A stretch of 64,000 bases of DNA, taken from contig NZ_JAMXLE010000003.1 in the NCBI RefSeq assembly GCF_024055895.1, positions 248,001 through 312,000 on the forward strand, in the 5' to 3' direction. The DNA comes from Rhizobium sp. L1K21 (lineage in GTDB: Bacteria; Pseudomonadota; Alphaproteobacteria; Rhizobiales; Rhizobiaceae). The stretch's first letter is position 1. Every line of letters begins with the position of its first letter. Below, piece after piece: positions 18,168-26,380 of this stretch. Both the position numbers and the translations under genes were made by a program. Below the pieces are notes generated by a model. The model made no database searches, was not told the DNA's origin, and worked only from the letters and a program-made list of their open reading frames with translations.

Positions 18168-18183
18168 CGTTTGAAGCGAATTC

Positions 18184-18197
18184 TTGGCTATCATCAA
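18184..18197. promoter_or_regulatory. Second NNR/FNR-type box in the norC-DUF1858 region
   Basis: TTGGCTATCATCAA: TTG-N8-CAA with the AT-rich inner bases usual for FNR sites. It lies 18 bases before the DUF1858 ATG and about 100 bases from norC, so it may serve the divergent norC side or repress the DUF1858 side. Confidence 0.5.
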
Positions 18198-18215
18198 ATT
18201 CGAAAGGATGTTGCT

Positions 18216-18431
18216 ATGCCGCACGCACGCATTACCGATCCCGATATCACCTTGAACGACCTGATGGAGAAATGGCCACAGACCATACCGGTTTTCATGC
18301 GGCATCGAATGCTGTGTGTGGGCTGCCTGATCAACCCGTTTCACACGGTCTCTGATGCCTGTGCCGAATATGACTTGTCTGAGGATGCGTTTGTCAGCGA
18401 ACTTGTCGATGCGGTCAATGCGGCTGGCTGA
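18216..18431 (+). CDS. DUF1858 domain protein
   Basis: A 71-aa protein that is essentially one DUF1858 domain. These occur alone or fused at the N-terminus of ScdA/hemerythrin and other redox proteins, often beside NO-related genes. The conserved core is seen: LNDLMEKWPQTIPVFMRHRM followed by CVGCLINPFHTVSDACAEYD, with the two close cysteines. The ATG at 18216 follows CGAAAGGA and is preferred to the longer frame from 18156, because the NNR boxes lie between. The last 17 bases overlap the 3' end of the convergent regulator gene. Function is unknown; a redox or NO-related role is inferred from context. Confidence 0.82.
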   Translation: MPHARITDPDITLNDLMEKWPQTIPVFMRHRMLCVGCLINPFHTVSDACAEYDLSEDAFVSELVDAVNAAG

Positions 18432-19131
18432 GAAGGACCAGCCGGTGCGGGTCGCTGACGACGATGCGCTTGCGCCTGCTTTTCACGATACCGTCCTTTT
18501 CCCATGCGCTTAAGAGACGGCTGACCGTGTGCAGGGTGGAGGCGGTCATTTCCGACAGATCCTGCCGGGTGATCGGGAAATCGACCTCAATACCATCTTC
18601 CACCTTGCGACCGGTCTGATTGACGAGACGCAGAAGTGCGTTGGCAATGCGTTGCTCGACCTGCTGCGTGGCCAATTCCACTATGCGGGTGTTCATCTCG
18701 CCGATGCGCTTACCGACAGTCTTGTAGGTTTCTGTCGTGAAGCCATCATAAGAGGCGAAATGATCCCACAGCCGGGTCGGCCAACTCAATATGATTGCTT
18801 CGGATGCGGTGACGGCTGTCGCCGGGTATGTGTCACGGCCAAGTGCGCGGGCAATGCCAAACAACTGACCGCTCGGAATATGCAGTGCTATCACCTGCTC
18901 ACCGGTATCGGTGATGCGCATCACCCGGATGTATCCATCCAGCAGCATGAAGAAGCGCTCGGCTTCCTCGCCTTCGCCAAATACCGTGACGCCCTCATTA
19001 TAACGCTTCGATGTAGCCTGATCGAGAATGTCGCGAATCTGCCTGTTGTCCAGCCGCGAAAAAGGCGGCAGGTGCGTCAACAGGCTTTCATCCAGGCGCG
19101 CCATGGGCTTTTGCTGTGCTTCGTCTCGCAT
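18415..19131 (-). CDS. nnrR: Crp/Fnr-family regulator of denitrification, NnrR-like
   Basis: A 238-aa activator: a cupin-like sensor domain (GVTVFGEGEEAERFFMLLDG, then ALHIPSGQLFGIARALG), a dimer helix and a winged-helix DNA-binding domain (ITRQDLSEMTASTLHTVSRL; recognition helix near TLHTVSRLLSAWEKDG). It lacks N-terminal cluster cysteines, as NnrR/DNR proteins do; those respond to NO. It sits between the nor and nir units, both of which carry TTG-N8-CAA boxes. ATG at 19131 (MRDEAQQKP) is chosen; an ATG at 19104 is an alternative without a ribosome site, and the longer frame to 19266 overlaps the pseudoazurin control region. The gene name is based on context and family type. Confidence 0.85.
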   Translation of the reverse strand: MRDEAQQKPMARLDESLLTHLPPFSRLDNRQIRDILDQATSKRYNEGVTVFGEGEEAERFFMLLDGYIRVMRITDTGEQVIALHIPSGQLFGIARALGRDTYPATAVTASEAIILSWPTRLWDHFASYDGFTTETYKTVGKRIGEMNTRIVELATQQVEQRIANALLRLVNQTGRKVEDGIEVDFPITRQDLSEMTASTLHTVSRLLSAWEKDGIVKSRRKRIVVSDPHRLVLLSQPH

Positions 19132-19207
19132 GCCATCCAATAAACATACGATCAGCAGCAACGCCACAGTTTCTTTTCTCGGCCTCCGGCGAAAACGATC
19201 ACGAAGT

Positions 19208-19221
19208 TTGCGCCAGCACAA
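19208..19221. promoter_or_regulatory. NNR/FNR-type box for pseudoazurin-nirK
   Basis: TTGCGCCAGCACAA: TTG-N8-CAA. Its centre is about 70 bases upstream of the pseudoazurin ATG, nearly the same distance as the norC box from its ATG (68). The matching geometry supports shared NnrR control. Confidence 0.55.
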
Positions 19222-19284
19222 CGTTCGCGAGGGCGAAAGACCTATTGTTCTTGTCAACGAACACAAGATTGAAAGGACAAGACC

Positions 19285-19737
19285 ATGTTCCGCGTTATCG
19301 CTACTTCACTGCTTGCTGCGTCGCTCTTCAGCGGCGTTGCATTTGCCGAAACCATCGAAGTCAAAATGCTCAACAAATCTGGTGAAGAGAAAATGGTATT
19401 CGAGCCCGACGCCGTTCGCGTCGCACCCGGCGATACGGTTAAATTCGTGGCGACCGACAAGGGCCACAATGCCATGACCGTAAAGGGTATGGCACCGGAT
19501 GGTACCGAGGACTTCAAGGGCAAGATCAGCAAGGAAATCGAGGTCACCTTCGACAAGGAAGGTTACTACGGCGTCGAATGCCAGCCGCACTTTGCCATGG
19601 GGATGGTGATGACCGTTGCAGTGGGCAATGGAGCCGCACCTGACGATTTCCTCGCTGGCCGCATTCCGCCGAAGGCTAAGGAACGTTTCGAAGCGCAACT
19701 CCAGAAGCTGGCCGAGACCGCACCTGCAACAAACTGA
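19285..19737 (+). CDS. Pseudoazurin (type 1 copper electron carrier)
   Basis: A 150-aa exported cupredoxin. Signal peptide [21 protein letters not shown], then the mature protein [20 protein letters not shown]. Copper ligands are visible: the histidine of [13 protein letters not shown] and the C-x4-H-x4-M pattern in [20 protein letters not shown]. Pseudoazurin donates electrons to Cu nitrite reductase and can also serve NO reductase. The ATG at 19285 follows GAAAGGA. It is 62 bases upstream of nirK and probably co-transcribed with it. Confidence 0.95.
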   Translation: MFRVIATSLLAASLFSGVAFAETIEVKMLNKSGEEKMVFEPDAVRVAPGDTVKFVATDKGHNAMTVKGMAPDGTEDFKGKISKEIEVTFDKEGYYGVECQPHFAMGMVMTVAVGNGAAPDDFLAGRIPPKAKERFEAQLQKLAETAPATN

Positions 19738-19799
19738 TTTCTCAAACCTCCGGAGCCAGATGGACTGACCCCGGTAATCGTGAACCATTGGAGGTTACA

Positions 19800-21023
19800 A
19801 TGCGTAAGTTACTCAATACCGAAAACCTGAAGGTCAATCGCCGCAACCTGCTGAGGGGCGGGTTGCTGGCGGGCGCGGCAGCAGCAGCCGTTGGTTCTGC
19901 TGCAAAGGCGCAGCCCGTCATGCCAAAACTCAACCTGGTAAGACCACGCCAACTGCCCGTTCACCGGATTGCCGCTGAAGTCAGCGAAGGCAGCAAGGCG
20001 AAACCTGCGGACCTGACGGGCTACACCCGCGTAAAGCAGGAGCTCGTTCAACCGCCTTTTGCACCGGAGCATGAGCAGATTGCCACCGGTGGCCCGAAGA
20101 TCATCGAGGTCACCATGGATATCGAAGAAAAGCTGATGGTGGTGGACGAAGACACCGGCGCCAGCATCTGGGCTCTGACCTATAATGGTTCGGTTCCCGG
20201 ACCACTCATCATTGCCCACGAGGGCGACTATGTCGAACTCACGCTGCGCAATCCCGCGACCAATCTGATGGAGCACAATATCGACTTCCATGCGTCGACC
20301 GGTGCACTTGGCGGCGGTGGTCTCACTCACGTCTTCCCCGGCGAAGAAACGGTTCTGCGCTGGAAAGCCACCAAACCCGGCGTCTTCACCTATCACTGTG
20401 CACCCGGCGGGGCGATGATCCCCTACCACGTTGCCCATGGCATGAACGGCACAATGATGGTGCTGCCGCGCGACGGGCTGAAAGATGCCAAGGGCAATCC
20501 GCTGCACTATGACAGCATCGCCTATATCGGTGAGCAGGACTACTATCTGCCGCGCGACGAGAACGGGGACTTCAAGACCTATGATGCTGCCGGCGACGAC
20601 TACAGCGACAGCGTGGATGCGATGCGGACGCTCGTTCCCACCCACGAGGTCTTCAATGGTGCCGTTGGCGCTTTGACCGGGGATCATGCGCTGAAGGCAA
20701 AAGTCGGACAAACAGTGCTGATGGTCCACAACCAGGCCAACCGCGACACCCGCCCGCACCTGATTGGTGGTCACGGCGATTTCGTGTGGGAAACCGGTTC
20801 ATTCGGTGATGCACCGCAGACCGGTCTTGAAACCTGGCTCATTCGCGGTGGCAGTTCGGGCGCAGCGCTCTACACATTCAAACAGCCCGGTGTTTACGCC
20901 TATGTGAACCATAACCTCATTGAAGCCGCGCTTCTGGGAGCTACAGCCCATTTCGTGGTGGAAGGCGAATGGGACAACAACCTGATGGAACAGGTGGTTG
21001 CACCGCATCACATCGGCAGCTGA
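19800..21023 (+). CDS. nirK: Copper-containing nitrite reductase NirK
   Basis: A 407-aa periplasmic enzyme reducing nitrite to NO. A twin-arginine signal ([20 protein letters not shown]) leads it through the Tat pathway. Ligands in order: EHNIDFHAS (type 1 and type 2 histidines), [20 protein letters not shown] (type 2 histidine, type 1 cysteine and histidine, and the nearby methionine in GMNG), and the second-domain histidine in [15 protein letters not shown]. Length with signal is usual for the class. ATG at 19800 follows a strong GGAGGT at 19790. The fused N-terminal region [16 protein letters not shown] is typical of rhizobial NirK. Confidence 0.97.
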   Translation: MRKLLNTENLKVNRRNLLRGGLLAGAAAAAVGSAAKAQPVMPKLNLVRPRQLPVHRIAAEVSEGSKAKPADLTGYTRVKQELVQPPFAPEHEQIATGGPKIIEVTMDIEEKLMVVDEDTGASIWALTYNGSVPGPLIIAHEGDYVELTLRNPATNLMEHNIDFHASTGALGGGGLTHVFPGEETVLRWKATKPGVFTYHCAPGGAMIPYHVAHGMNGTMMVLPRDGLKDAKGNPLHYDSIAYIGEQDYYLPRDENGDFKTYDAAGDDYSDSVDAMRTLVPTHEVFNGAVGALTGDHALKAKVGQTVLMVHNQANRDTRPHLIGGHGDFVWETGSFGDAPQTGLETWLIRGGSSGAALYTFKQPGVYAYVNHNLIEAALLGATAHFVVEGEWDNNLMEQVVAPHHIGS

Positions 21024-21039
21024 ATGAGGAGATGACATC

Positions 21040-21807
21040 ATGAATCCCGCCGCCGCCCGACTGGCTGATCACCGCGCAACCCGCCTTGGGCTTGCAGGTT
21101 TGCTGGCGGCGGCACTTGCCATCGGGGCCGCGTATGCCATGCGCGGCCCCGATATGCGTTATGTTCCGCAGATGGCTGAGCAACCGGTTGCCATGCCGGA
21201 TGGCCGTCTGATCTACGTTCAGAAATATGAAGTAACGATTGCGGAATGGAATGCCTGTTTCGAGGATGGCGCATGCTCTGAAGCGTTGCGTCCCAAGCCC
21301 GGAAAAGAGCCTGAAGACACACCTGCAACCGGACTTAACTATCTGGATATCTTACAATACGTGCTCTGGATTGGTCAGAGGGCTCACCATCCCTTCCGGC
21401 TGCCTTCCATGGAGGAATGGGAATTCATGGCCAAGGATGTGCTGCCGAAGGAGCCGGACCCGATTTTCACATCCCCCGATCTCAGATGGGCCTCCACCTA
21501 TATGACAGCCGGTCTTGCGCCGCGCACACTTAAAACCAAGGGAAGCTTCTCCATCAGCAAGGAAGGTGTCGCCGATCTTGACGGCAGCGTCTGGGAATGG
21601 ACGGATGACTGCTACAGCGGCGAAGGCGAACAGCCGGTACCCCGCGAACGATGTCCCGCATTCTTCGCTGGCGGCGAACATATCGCAGCCATTCCCTACA
21701 TCGAACGCGATCCCGCCCGCGGAGGCTGCGCGGTGGGCGCACCACCCGCGCATCTGGGTTTCAGATTGGTGACAGACGAGCCGGTTTTGCCAGTCACGCA
21801 GAAATAG
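21040..21807 (+). CDS. nirV: NirV-like protein, formylglycine-generating-enzyme (SUMF1) fold
   Basis: A 255-aa protein beginning with one hydrophobic segment (LGLAGLLAAALAIGAAYAMR), so probably membrane-anchored or exported, followed by a SUMF1/FGE-type domain (YEVTIAEWNACFEDGACSE, LPSMEEWEFMAKD, DGSVWEWTDDCYSG, HLGFRLVTDEP). NirV genes follow nirK in many rhizobial and Rhodobacter clusters; the biochemical role is not settled. True formylglycine generation is not implied. The gene is 16 bases downstream of nirK, so it belongs to the same transcript. Confidence 0.9.
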   Translation: MNPAAARLADHRATRLGLAGLLAAALAIGAAYAMRGPDMRYVPQMAEQPVAMPDGRLIYVQKYEVTIAEWNACFEDGACSEALRPKPGKEPEDTPATGLNYLDILQYVLWIGQRAHHPFRLPSMEEWEFMAKDVLPKEPDPIFTSPDLRWASTYMTAGLAPRTLKTKGSFSISKEGVADLDGSVWEWTDDCYSGEGEQPVPRERCPAFFAGGEHIAAIPYIERDPARGGCAVGAPPAHLGFRLVTDEPVLPVTQK

Positions 21808-21891
21808 CCCTTGCACGGCCTGGCAGCGCTTTTCTCAATGTCTTGAGTGCCAGCGCCACTCACAAAAGCAACAATTGCGCGGCTCTTGACA

Positions 21892-23145
21892 TCACCCCGG
21901 TGCGGCTAACCTTTCTACATTGAATGCAGGTTGCTCTGCCGTTTGTTTGTTCGAATAAGGCAGATCGTAATAGGTCGCGTCGGGTGTCCAGCCATAGTCG
22001 CCACCGTAAAACGGATATGCACGCAACCCTTCTCCTCCCTGTGCCTGAAAAGGATCGATGAGCACTGCTGCTATCTTGTCGTTCTTGAAGACCAGGTCCG
22101 AGACGTAGCCGTAAGAATGATGCGGGCCTTGTGTCACGCGTGGCGCAGCCGAGTAGTTCTCTTTTGCCGACTTATCATCAGCGCCGTCCTCGGCGGGAAC
22201 GTTGCTCATCACATAGGTACGGGCCATATCGCCAATGAACCTACCGGTCCGCCAGACATTGGGGCCGATTTCACTTTTTGTGATGTTCGTCTCCACATTG
22301 TCGGATACCGCCTCGCGCGAAAGAACCTGATTTGTATTATAATCGTCCACATTGTCTTCCGTGACGGGAATGACAACGCTGCGGTCCTGGCGAAATTGCA
22401 CCTCGTCCCACGGCACGCTGACATGCGTATCACCGATATCCCAGAAGCCGCCGACCTCGGCCACCAGTGCCTCGATGCGTCCGTCACTGGCAATCAGCAG
22501 GGTCTCAACGGAGCCGATCTCCTGCCGGTCGCGACCGAACACGGGTTTGTCCAAAATCGCATCAAGGTTCCACCCGTCCTGATAAAGACTGTCGGGATCC
22601 CATTTGGACAATTCGATGATCGGCTGTTCGGCCTCCAGGGCGGAATAGTCGTTGTTTTGCGGTGCTGCCTGATCGGCGATCTGCTCAAATGGGCTCATGC
22701 CCATTCGTTCCACCGCGTCGAATATGTCGTTGTTGAACTGGTCATAGGACATTTGTCCGTCATTCATGCCCATCCAGCTATTGGCGAAATGCGCGTTGCG
22801 AATGGCTACCAGCAACTCGTCCTTTGAAAGGCGTCCGTTGCCGTTTTTGTCCGCAGCCGCGAAGTCCGGCGCCGGTGTGTCGAGCCATGCCTGCCAGTGC
22901 GCGTCGAGCACCTCCTTGTCCAGGCTTTTGCTGGGCCCTGTCCATGCCTGATGCAGACCGGCGGAGAACTCACCCAGGCCGATCAGATCGTCCCCATCTG
23001 CGTCCCAGCGTTCAAAAACGGCTTTGGTCAGGCGGCTAACCTCTGATGGATCAGGCTGAATCGGCTCGCCTTCACGGCGAATGACCTGGGCGTGGAGCGG
23101 CACCGCAGACAGTGCCAGTGTGATGGTGGTCAGGGTTTTCAGCAT
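21892..23145 (-). CDS. Exported EF-hand / PRC-barrel protein (paralogue 1)
   Basis: A 417-aa protein. Signal peptide MLKTLTTITLALSAVPLHAQ. Two clear EF-hand loops follow: DADGDDLIGLGE and DKNGNGRLSKDE. After a linker come two PRC-barrel-like parts: the first around PVFGRDRQEIGSVETLLIAS and ALVAEVGGFWDIGDTHVSVP, the second near GYVSDLVFKNDKIAAVLIDP, ending YPFYGGDYGWTPDATYYDLP. It shares this order and several identical strings with the protein at 28156-29442, so they are paralogues. A periplasmic calcium-responsive envelope function is inferred from the domains. It follows the SH3-protein gene by 21 bases; SD AGGAGGG, ATG 23145. Confidence 0.85.
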   Translation of the reverse strand: MLKTLTTITLALSAVPLHAQVIRREGEPIQPDPSEVSRLTKAVFERWDADGDDLIGLGEFSAGLHQAWTGPSKSLDKEVLDAHWQAWLDTPAPDFAAADKNGNGRLSKDELLVAIRNAHFANSWMGMNDGQMSYDQFNNDIFDAVERMGMSPFEQIADQAAPQNNDYSALEAEQPIIELSKWDPDSLYQDGWNLDAILDKPVFGRDRQEIGSVETLLIASDGRIEALVAEVGGFWDIGDTHVSVPWDEVQFRQDRSVVIPVTEDNVDDYNTNQVLSREAVSDNVETNITKSEIGPNVWRTGRFIGDMARTYVMSNVPAEDGADDKSAKENYSAAPRVTQGPHHSYGYVSDLVFKNDKIAAVLIDPFQAQGGEGLRAYPFYGGDYGWTPDATYYDLPYSNKQTAEQPAFNVERLAAPG

Positions 23146-23166
23146 GAGTGCCTCCCTCCTTCCTAT

Positions 23167-23628
23167 CTATCGATTGTTTCTGCAGTGACCTCGGCCCTCA
23201 CGGCAATGTCGACGATGATCTCCGCGGTCTCGCGGGTCCCACCGGCGACGGTCGTGGTAGAAATCTCGGCCGCGATAATGACGATCCCAATAAGGGCCAA
23301 TTGAGAATGTGGCGTTGGGGATACCAAGCGGGCGATAGACGCGCGGCCTGACCGGCACACGGCGGTTCTGGTAGGGGACCTGCAGATAATTCTGCGAGGT
23401 CCAACCACGTGTGCCGCGATAGGCGACATCACACCAGCTGCGCTGGCGCATACAGCCAAAAATCTGCACGCGTGCATTGTCTGGAATGACATCGAGAACC
23501 GGATAGTTCGTGCCCGGACCCGCCCGCATGTTCACGTCTGTTGTTGCATACGCACTGGCAGCCTCTGCAACTGCCGGCAGCAGCAGGCCTAGACCCAAGC
23601 CGAGCGTAAAGATGGTTTTCCTGTCCAT
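23167..23628 (-). CDS. Exported SH3-domain protein
   Basis: A 153-aa protein with signal peptide MDRKTIFTLGLGLGLLLPAV...AEA, then a bacterial SH3 domain (TDVNMRAGPGTNYPVLDVIP ... SWCDVAYRGTRGWTSQNYL), and a basic tail rich in R, D, H and Y (about residues 115-153). Bacterial SH3 domains commonly bind cell-wall peptides; the tail suggests attachment to an anionic polymer. Start at 23628 has GAAGGAGG; the frame runs on to 23745 but through the promoter. It heads a two-gene unit with the EF-hand/PRC gene. Confidence 0.85.
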   Translation of the reverse strand: MDRKTIFTLGLGLGLLLPAVAEAASAYATTDVNMRAGPGTNYPVLDVIPDNARVQIFGCMRQRSWCDVAYRGTRGWTSQNYLQVPYQNRRVPVRPRVYRPLGIPNATFSIGPYWDRHYRGRDFYHDRRRWDPRDRGDHRRHCREGRGHCRNNR

Positions 23629-23693
23629 TTTTGGAACCTCCTTCCGGCCATGGTCCCGAGTAAGTCTCGGAACCGTTGGATTGAAAGCACCCC

Positions 23694-23718
23694 AACAAAG
23701 CCCCTCCAGACTTGTTCC
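23694..23718 (-). promoter_or_regulatory. EcfG/RpoE2-type promoter for the SH3 protein unit
   Basis: Minus strand GGAAC (23718-23714), 17 bases, GTT (23696-23694). The SH3 gene ATG is at 23628, leaving a leader of about 60 bases. Confidence 0.75.
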
Positions 23719-23748
23719 CGAAAGAGGTCTTTTGGCGACCAGCAAAGT

Positions 23749-24714
23749 TCAGAAATGGCTGCCAACGAGCGCAATCGCTGACTTACGGCCTTCCCCGTTG
23801 GCGTGCAGGTGGAGCGCGAAATGCGTGGCGGACTCCGCCAGAAGTGGACTTTGCGAGGCGCGACCATCAAGCCACTGATCGAGAAAACGGCGAATGTCGC
23901 TACGCATCGGCTCGGTACCGCACCCGCCGCAGGTTGCCTGCAACAGGTTTATGCTGCGCCAATCGCCTCGCCCCTCGGGCAAAGCGGCGTAGATATCCCT
24001 GCCATCGTTGAGCGAGCTGCCGTTTTCCTGAAGGTTCAAAGCCGCTTGCGCGAGATGATCGCTCGGCTGAAGGGGAGAAAGCCCCGCCTCCCGGCGTTTC
24101 TCATTGAGTACGGAAAGTGCAAAGTCGCTTTGTTCATCGCGGGAAAGGCTCTTCTCTCGTACTTGTTCTTCGCCGCCAGCGGAGGTGCCAGCGCCTGCGA
24201 ATGTCTGCACAGCGTAAATCGTGCCGTCTGCGCCGGCGATGCCAAAGCCGAAACCGGACAGTCCTTCCTGCAAGATGTTGCGGCGGTGGCCGGGGCTTTG
24301 CATCCACCCTTCATGAAACTCTCGCACACGCCCGGCGTCGGACGGAACTGAGCAACCGCGGCATGTCGCGATATTCTCGGCCACCAGTTTCCATCGGCTG
24401 CCGCCCTGGTCCATAAACCGGTCTCGCACATCGTCGCCCTCGGGTGACGTGTGGCTGTAGTAGTTGCGTTGCAGCATGTCCTCGGCGTGGGATTGGGCGG
24501 CCGCATTGAGCGGCTCTGAGAGATGAAGCTCCGAACGATCCCTTGTGGTTCGGGCTTGATTGACCAGGGAAAGCGCTTGCTTGCGCAAGGCGCGCAGGTC
24601 CGTCTCATCCCGTGATTGGCCGTCTGCGTTCTCGGTGGTCAGCAGGACCGCCGCGCCGATCAAAGCCGATGCGATGAAAGCGCCGATGATAATGCGTCCG
24701 TTGATCCGTATCAT
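23749..24714 (-). CDS. CAP/SCP-domain (YkwD-like) protein
   Basis: A 321-aa protein with an N-terminal membrane segment or signal (RIIIGAFIASALIGAAVLLT). The CAP core is recognised by LHLSEPLNAAAQSHAEDMLQ, NYYSHTSPEGDDVRDRF, VAENIATCRG, FHEGWMQSPGHRRNILQEGL and GFGIAGADGTIYAVQTFAG (about residues 60-180). A second, more divergent region follows (ALSVLNEKRREAGLSPLQPS), which looks like a repeat of the CAP start, so the protein may be a CAP duplication with a degenerate second copy. Bacterial CAP proteins are usually secreted or envelope-bound, with little known activity. It is 21 bases after the 137-aa gene and is likely co-transcribed. Confidence 0.85.
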   Translation of the reverse strand: MIRINGRIIIGAFIASALIGAAVLLTTENADGQSRDETDLRALRKQALSLVNQARTTRDRSELHLSEPLNAAAQSHAEDMLQRNYYSHTSPEGDDVRDRFMDQGGSRWKLVAENIATCRGCSVPSDAGRVREFHEGWMQSPGHRRNILQEGLSGFGFGIAGADGTIYAVQTFAGAGTSAGGEEQVREKSLSRDEQSDFALSVLNEKRREAGLSPLQPSDHLAQAALNLQENGSSLNDGRDIYAALPEGRGDWRSINLLQATCGGCGTEPMRSDIRRFLDQWLDGRASQSPLLAESATHFALHLHANGEGRKSAIALVGSHF

Positions 24715-24735
24715 TCCAACTCCGCTGACCCTGTA

Positions 24736-25149
24736 TCAGGGTGATGGCATATGCACATAAAATGTCACCGCCCCGGTCGGATCGCGTGTCACGGCCCGCA
24801 CGTCGTCGATGCTCACGCCTCTCTCGAGAAGCTTTTTTTCCCAGGCTTCATTTCGCACGATCGCCGAGCGAACTTCCGCAAAATTGTCTTCTGCATTTCC
24901 CAGCGTGTCCTGAAGGTCCTGCAGGCGGGCTCCTTCGAAATCCGCGAGTGTCACCACGCGCACGCTTGTTATCGCATCCTCCTGCAGAATTTCTTCCGCG
25001 CTCATGCTGTTTTGGGCAATGTCGGTAACAACCTGCCCGGCAGGCAATCTAATGGGCTCGTCGGCATGCGCGGGTTGATAAGAGGCGGCAGCCGCAACGA
25101 GGGTGATTGCGGCCAAGGTTTGTCGATTTTTGTGAACTGAGTTTTGCAT
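24736..25149 (-). CDS. Hypothetical exported protein (137 aa)
   Basis: Not recognised as a named family. A signal peptide is clear (MQNSVHKNRQTLAAITLVAA to about YQPAHA), followed by a soluble region with alternating acidic helices (MSAEEILQEDAITSVRVVTL, GARLQDLQDTLGNAEDNFAE) and VSIDDVRAVTRDPTGAVTFY near the end. The only plausible ATG (25149) is 8 bases from the -10 of a stress-type promoter, so the mRNA may be leaderless. It shares a likely transcript with the CAP gene. Confidence 0.75.
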   Translation of the reverse strand: MQNSVHKNRQTLAAITLVAAAASYQPAHADEPIRLPAGQVVTDIAQNSMSAEEILQEDAITSVRVVTLADFEGARLQDLQDTLGNAEDNFAEVRSAIVRNEAWEKKLLERGVSIDDVRAVTRDPTGAVTFYVHMPSP

Positions 25150-25157
25150 AGGGGGCC

Positions 25158-25182
25158 AACCAGCAGGCGTTCGGTTTGTTCC
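25158..25182 (-). promoter_or_regulatory. EcfG/RpoE2-type promoter for the 137-aa/CAP unit
   Basis: Minus strand GGAAC (25182-25178), 17 bases, GTT (25160-25158). The -10 lies only 8 bases before the ATG at 25149, which predicts a leaderless or nearly leaderless message. Confidence 0.75.
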
Positions 25183-25211
25183 AGGCCTCCTGTGGGGACC
25201 GGGCAGTTGGT

Positions 25212-25278
25212 GAAACGACCGCTCCCGCTCGCGGGGTTGAAGGGGAGGAGGCTTCGGGGAAGACGGGGCGGTCGTTTC
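25212..25278. repeat. Inverted repeat with long loop downstream of the DUF4142 gene
   Basis: GAAACGACCGC (25212-25222) and its exact complement GCGGTCGTTTC (25268-25278) are 45 bases apart. Located just after the DUF4142 stop on the minus strand. No T-run follows, so a simple terminator is uncertain; it could be an mRNA-stabilising stem. Confidence 0.4.
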
Positions 25279-25290
25279 GGGTGGCAGCGT

Positions 25291-25869
25291 TTATTCCGGC
25301 AGATCCCTGGCCATCTGGAGATGATCACGAAGTGTCGGAAGCGTTTCTGCCGCCCATTGCCTGAGCGCCTCGTCGTCGCCCCGGTTGCCGTATTGATCAA
25401 ACAGTTCAACAGCCTTTTCATGCACGTTGACCTGCTGGTTGCGATACTGGGTTGCGAAAGCATCAGCGTCCAGCGATCGCAACTCATCGAGCATGTCCTG
25501 CTGCTTCTGAGACATGGCGGTGGGCAATTCCGCATCGATCGACCCGGATGTAACCAGGTCCTTCAGCTGCTTGGTTGTCTTTTGATGATCGTTCACCATC
25601 TGCTCGGCAAAGTCCTTTGTCGCGCCATCCGTGCGTCCGGCGGCCAGTTGACTGGACTGGATTTCGAACATGTCGCTGCGTGCAGCTTTTTCCACGAATT
25701 CTGCGGTGGCTGGTGCCATCTCGGTATCATTTGCTGCGTCTGACGATGACGATGCTGCCGTGGCTGCGCCGGACGGTGCGGTCTCCATTGTGGAGTTTGT
25801 GTCGCTCGACTGTGCGAATGCCGGCGCGGCAAGCATCAAGAGCACGGATGTCAAAGTGGTAAGTTTCAT
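25291..25869 (-). CDS. DUF4142 domain protein, exported
   Basis: A 192-aa protein with signal peptide MKLTTLTSVLLMLAAPAFAQ, a low-complexity S/T/A linker, then a DUF4142 helical bundle (about residues 50-190): FVEKAARSDMFEIQSSQLAA, DFAEQMVNDHQKTTKQLKDL, ATQYRNQQVNVHEKAVELFD and TLPTLRDHLQMARDL. The fold is ferritin-like but there is no clear metal-ligand set. Members are common in rhizobia and often stress-induced. The ATG at 25869 follows CAGGAGA. It has its own stress promoter element 30 bases upstream. Confidence 0.88.
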   Translation of the reverse strand: MKLTTLTSVLLMLAAPAFAQSSDTNSTMETAPSGAATAASSSSDAANDTEMAPATAEFVEKAARSDMFEIQSSQLAAGRTDGATKDFAEQMVNDHQKTTKQLKDLVTSGSIDAELPTAMSQKQQDMLDELRSLDADAFATQYRNQQVNVHEKAVELFDQYGNRGDDEALRQWAAETLPTLRDHLQMARDLPE

Positions 25870-25897
25870 AACTGTCTCCTGTTTTGGAAGCCGTCCT

Positions 25898-25922
25898 AAC
25901 CCGACTTTGCCGATAGTGTTCC
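25898..25922 (-). promoter_or_regulatory. EcfG/RpoE2-type promoter for the DUF4142 gene
   Basis: Minus strand GGAAC (25922-25918), 17 bases, GTT (25900-25898); ATG at 25869. Confidence 0.75.
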
Positions 25923-26026
25923 CCAGGAAATTCGTCGTTTGCGCGAAAAGCGCCGATGCGTGGAACTATGACTTTGAGCCTTTGTGCGTGCGCTGCAGGC
26001 GCCGTGAATGAATGTTCACTGCTGCG

Positions 26027-26051
26027 GGAACATTGACCGCACAACACTGTT
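26027..26051 (+). promoter_or_regulatory. EcfG/RpoE2-type promoter for the 73-aa protein and antiporter
   Basis: GGAAC (26027-26031), 17 bases, GTT (26049-26051), 38 bases before the ATG at 26089. Confidence 0.75.
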
Positions 26052-26088
26052 CGACGCGCATTCAGCCAACCCGAGAGAGAGGAGATGC

Positions 26089-26310
26089 ATGATGGCGAAT
26101 GCCGACAAAAAACACTTCAAACAGGGAAGCCAGGGCAAAGGCGATGGAAGCGGCGCGATGACGGAACTCGATGACGACATCCTGGATAAGGACAAGGTTC
26201 TTTCCAATCGCGACAAGGCCAGCCACTCCGAAGAACGCGGCCTCGACAGCAAGAACGTGCAGACCGAGGAATACAAGGACCACGCCGCAAACAGGCGATC
26301 AGATCGGTAA
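26089..26310 (+). CDS. Small hydrophilic stress-type protein (73 aa)
   Basis: A 73-aa, highly charged protein without hydrophobic core (MMANADKKHFKQGSQGKGDG then MTELDDDILDKDKVLSNRD). It is likely disordered, as many small desiccation/stress proteins are. No family name is assigned. GAGAGGAGA is placed before the ATG at 26089, which is followed directly by a second ATG. The longer frame from 26008 would start inside the promoter region. The antiporter gene follows 70 bases later and may be co-transcribed. Confidence 0.75.
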   Translation: MMANADKKHFKQGSQGKGDGSGAMTELDDDILDKDKVLSNRDKASHSEERGLDSKNVQTEEYKDHAANRRSDR

Positions 26311-26380
26311 TTCCCGGACATTTGCGAACCGATAAAGGACGCTGCGCCGTTCGCGCTGCAGCGTGGAAGGGAACAGACAT

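Noticed and set aside
19250-19267. CTTGT-N8-ACAAG inverted repeat before pseudoazurin
   Set aside because: The TTG and CAA are 10 bases apart, not 8, and it lies 18 bases before the ATG, too close for an activator; the box at 19208-19221 fits better.
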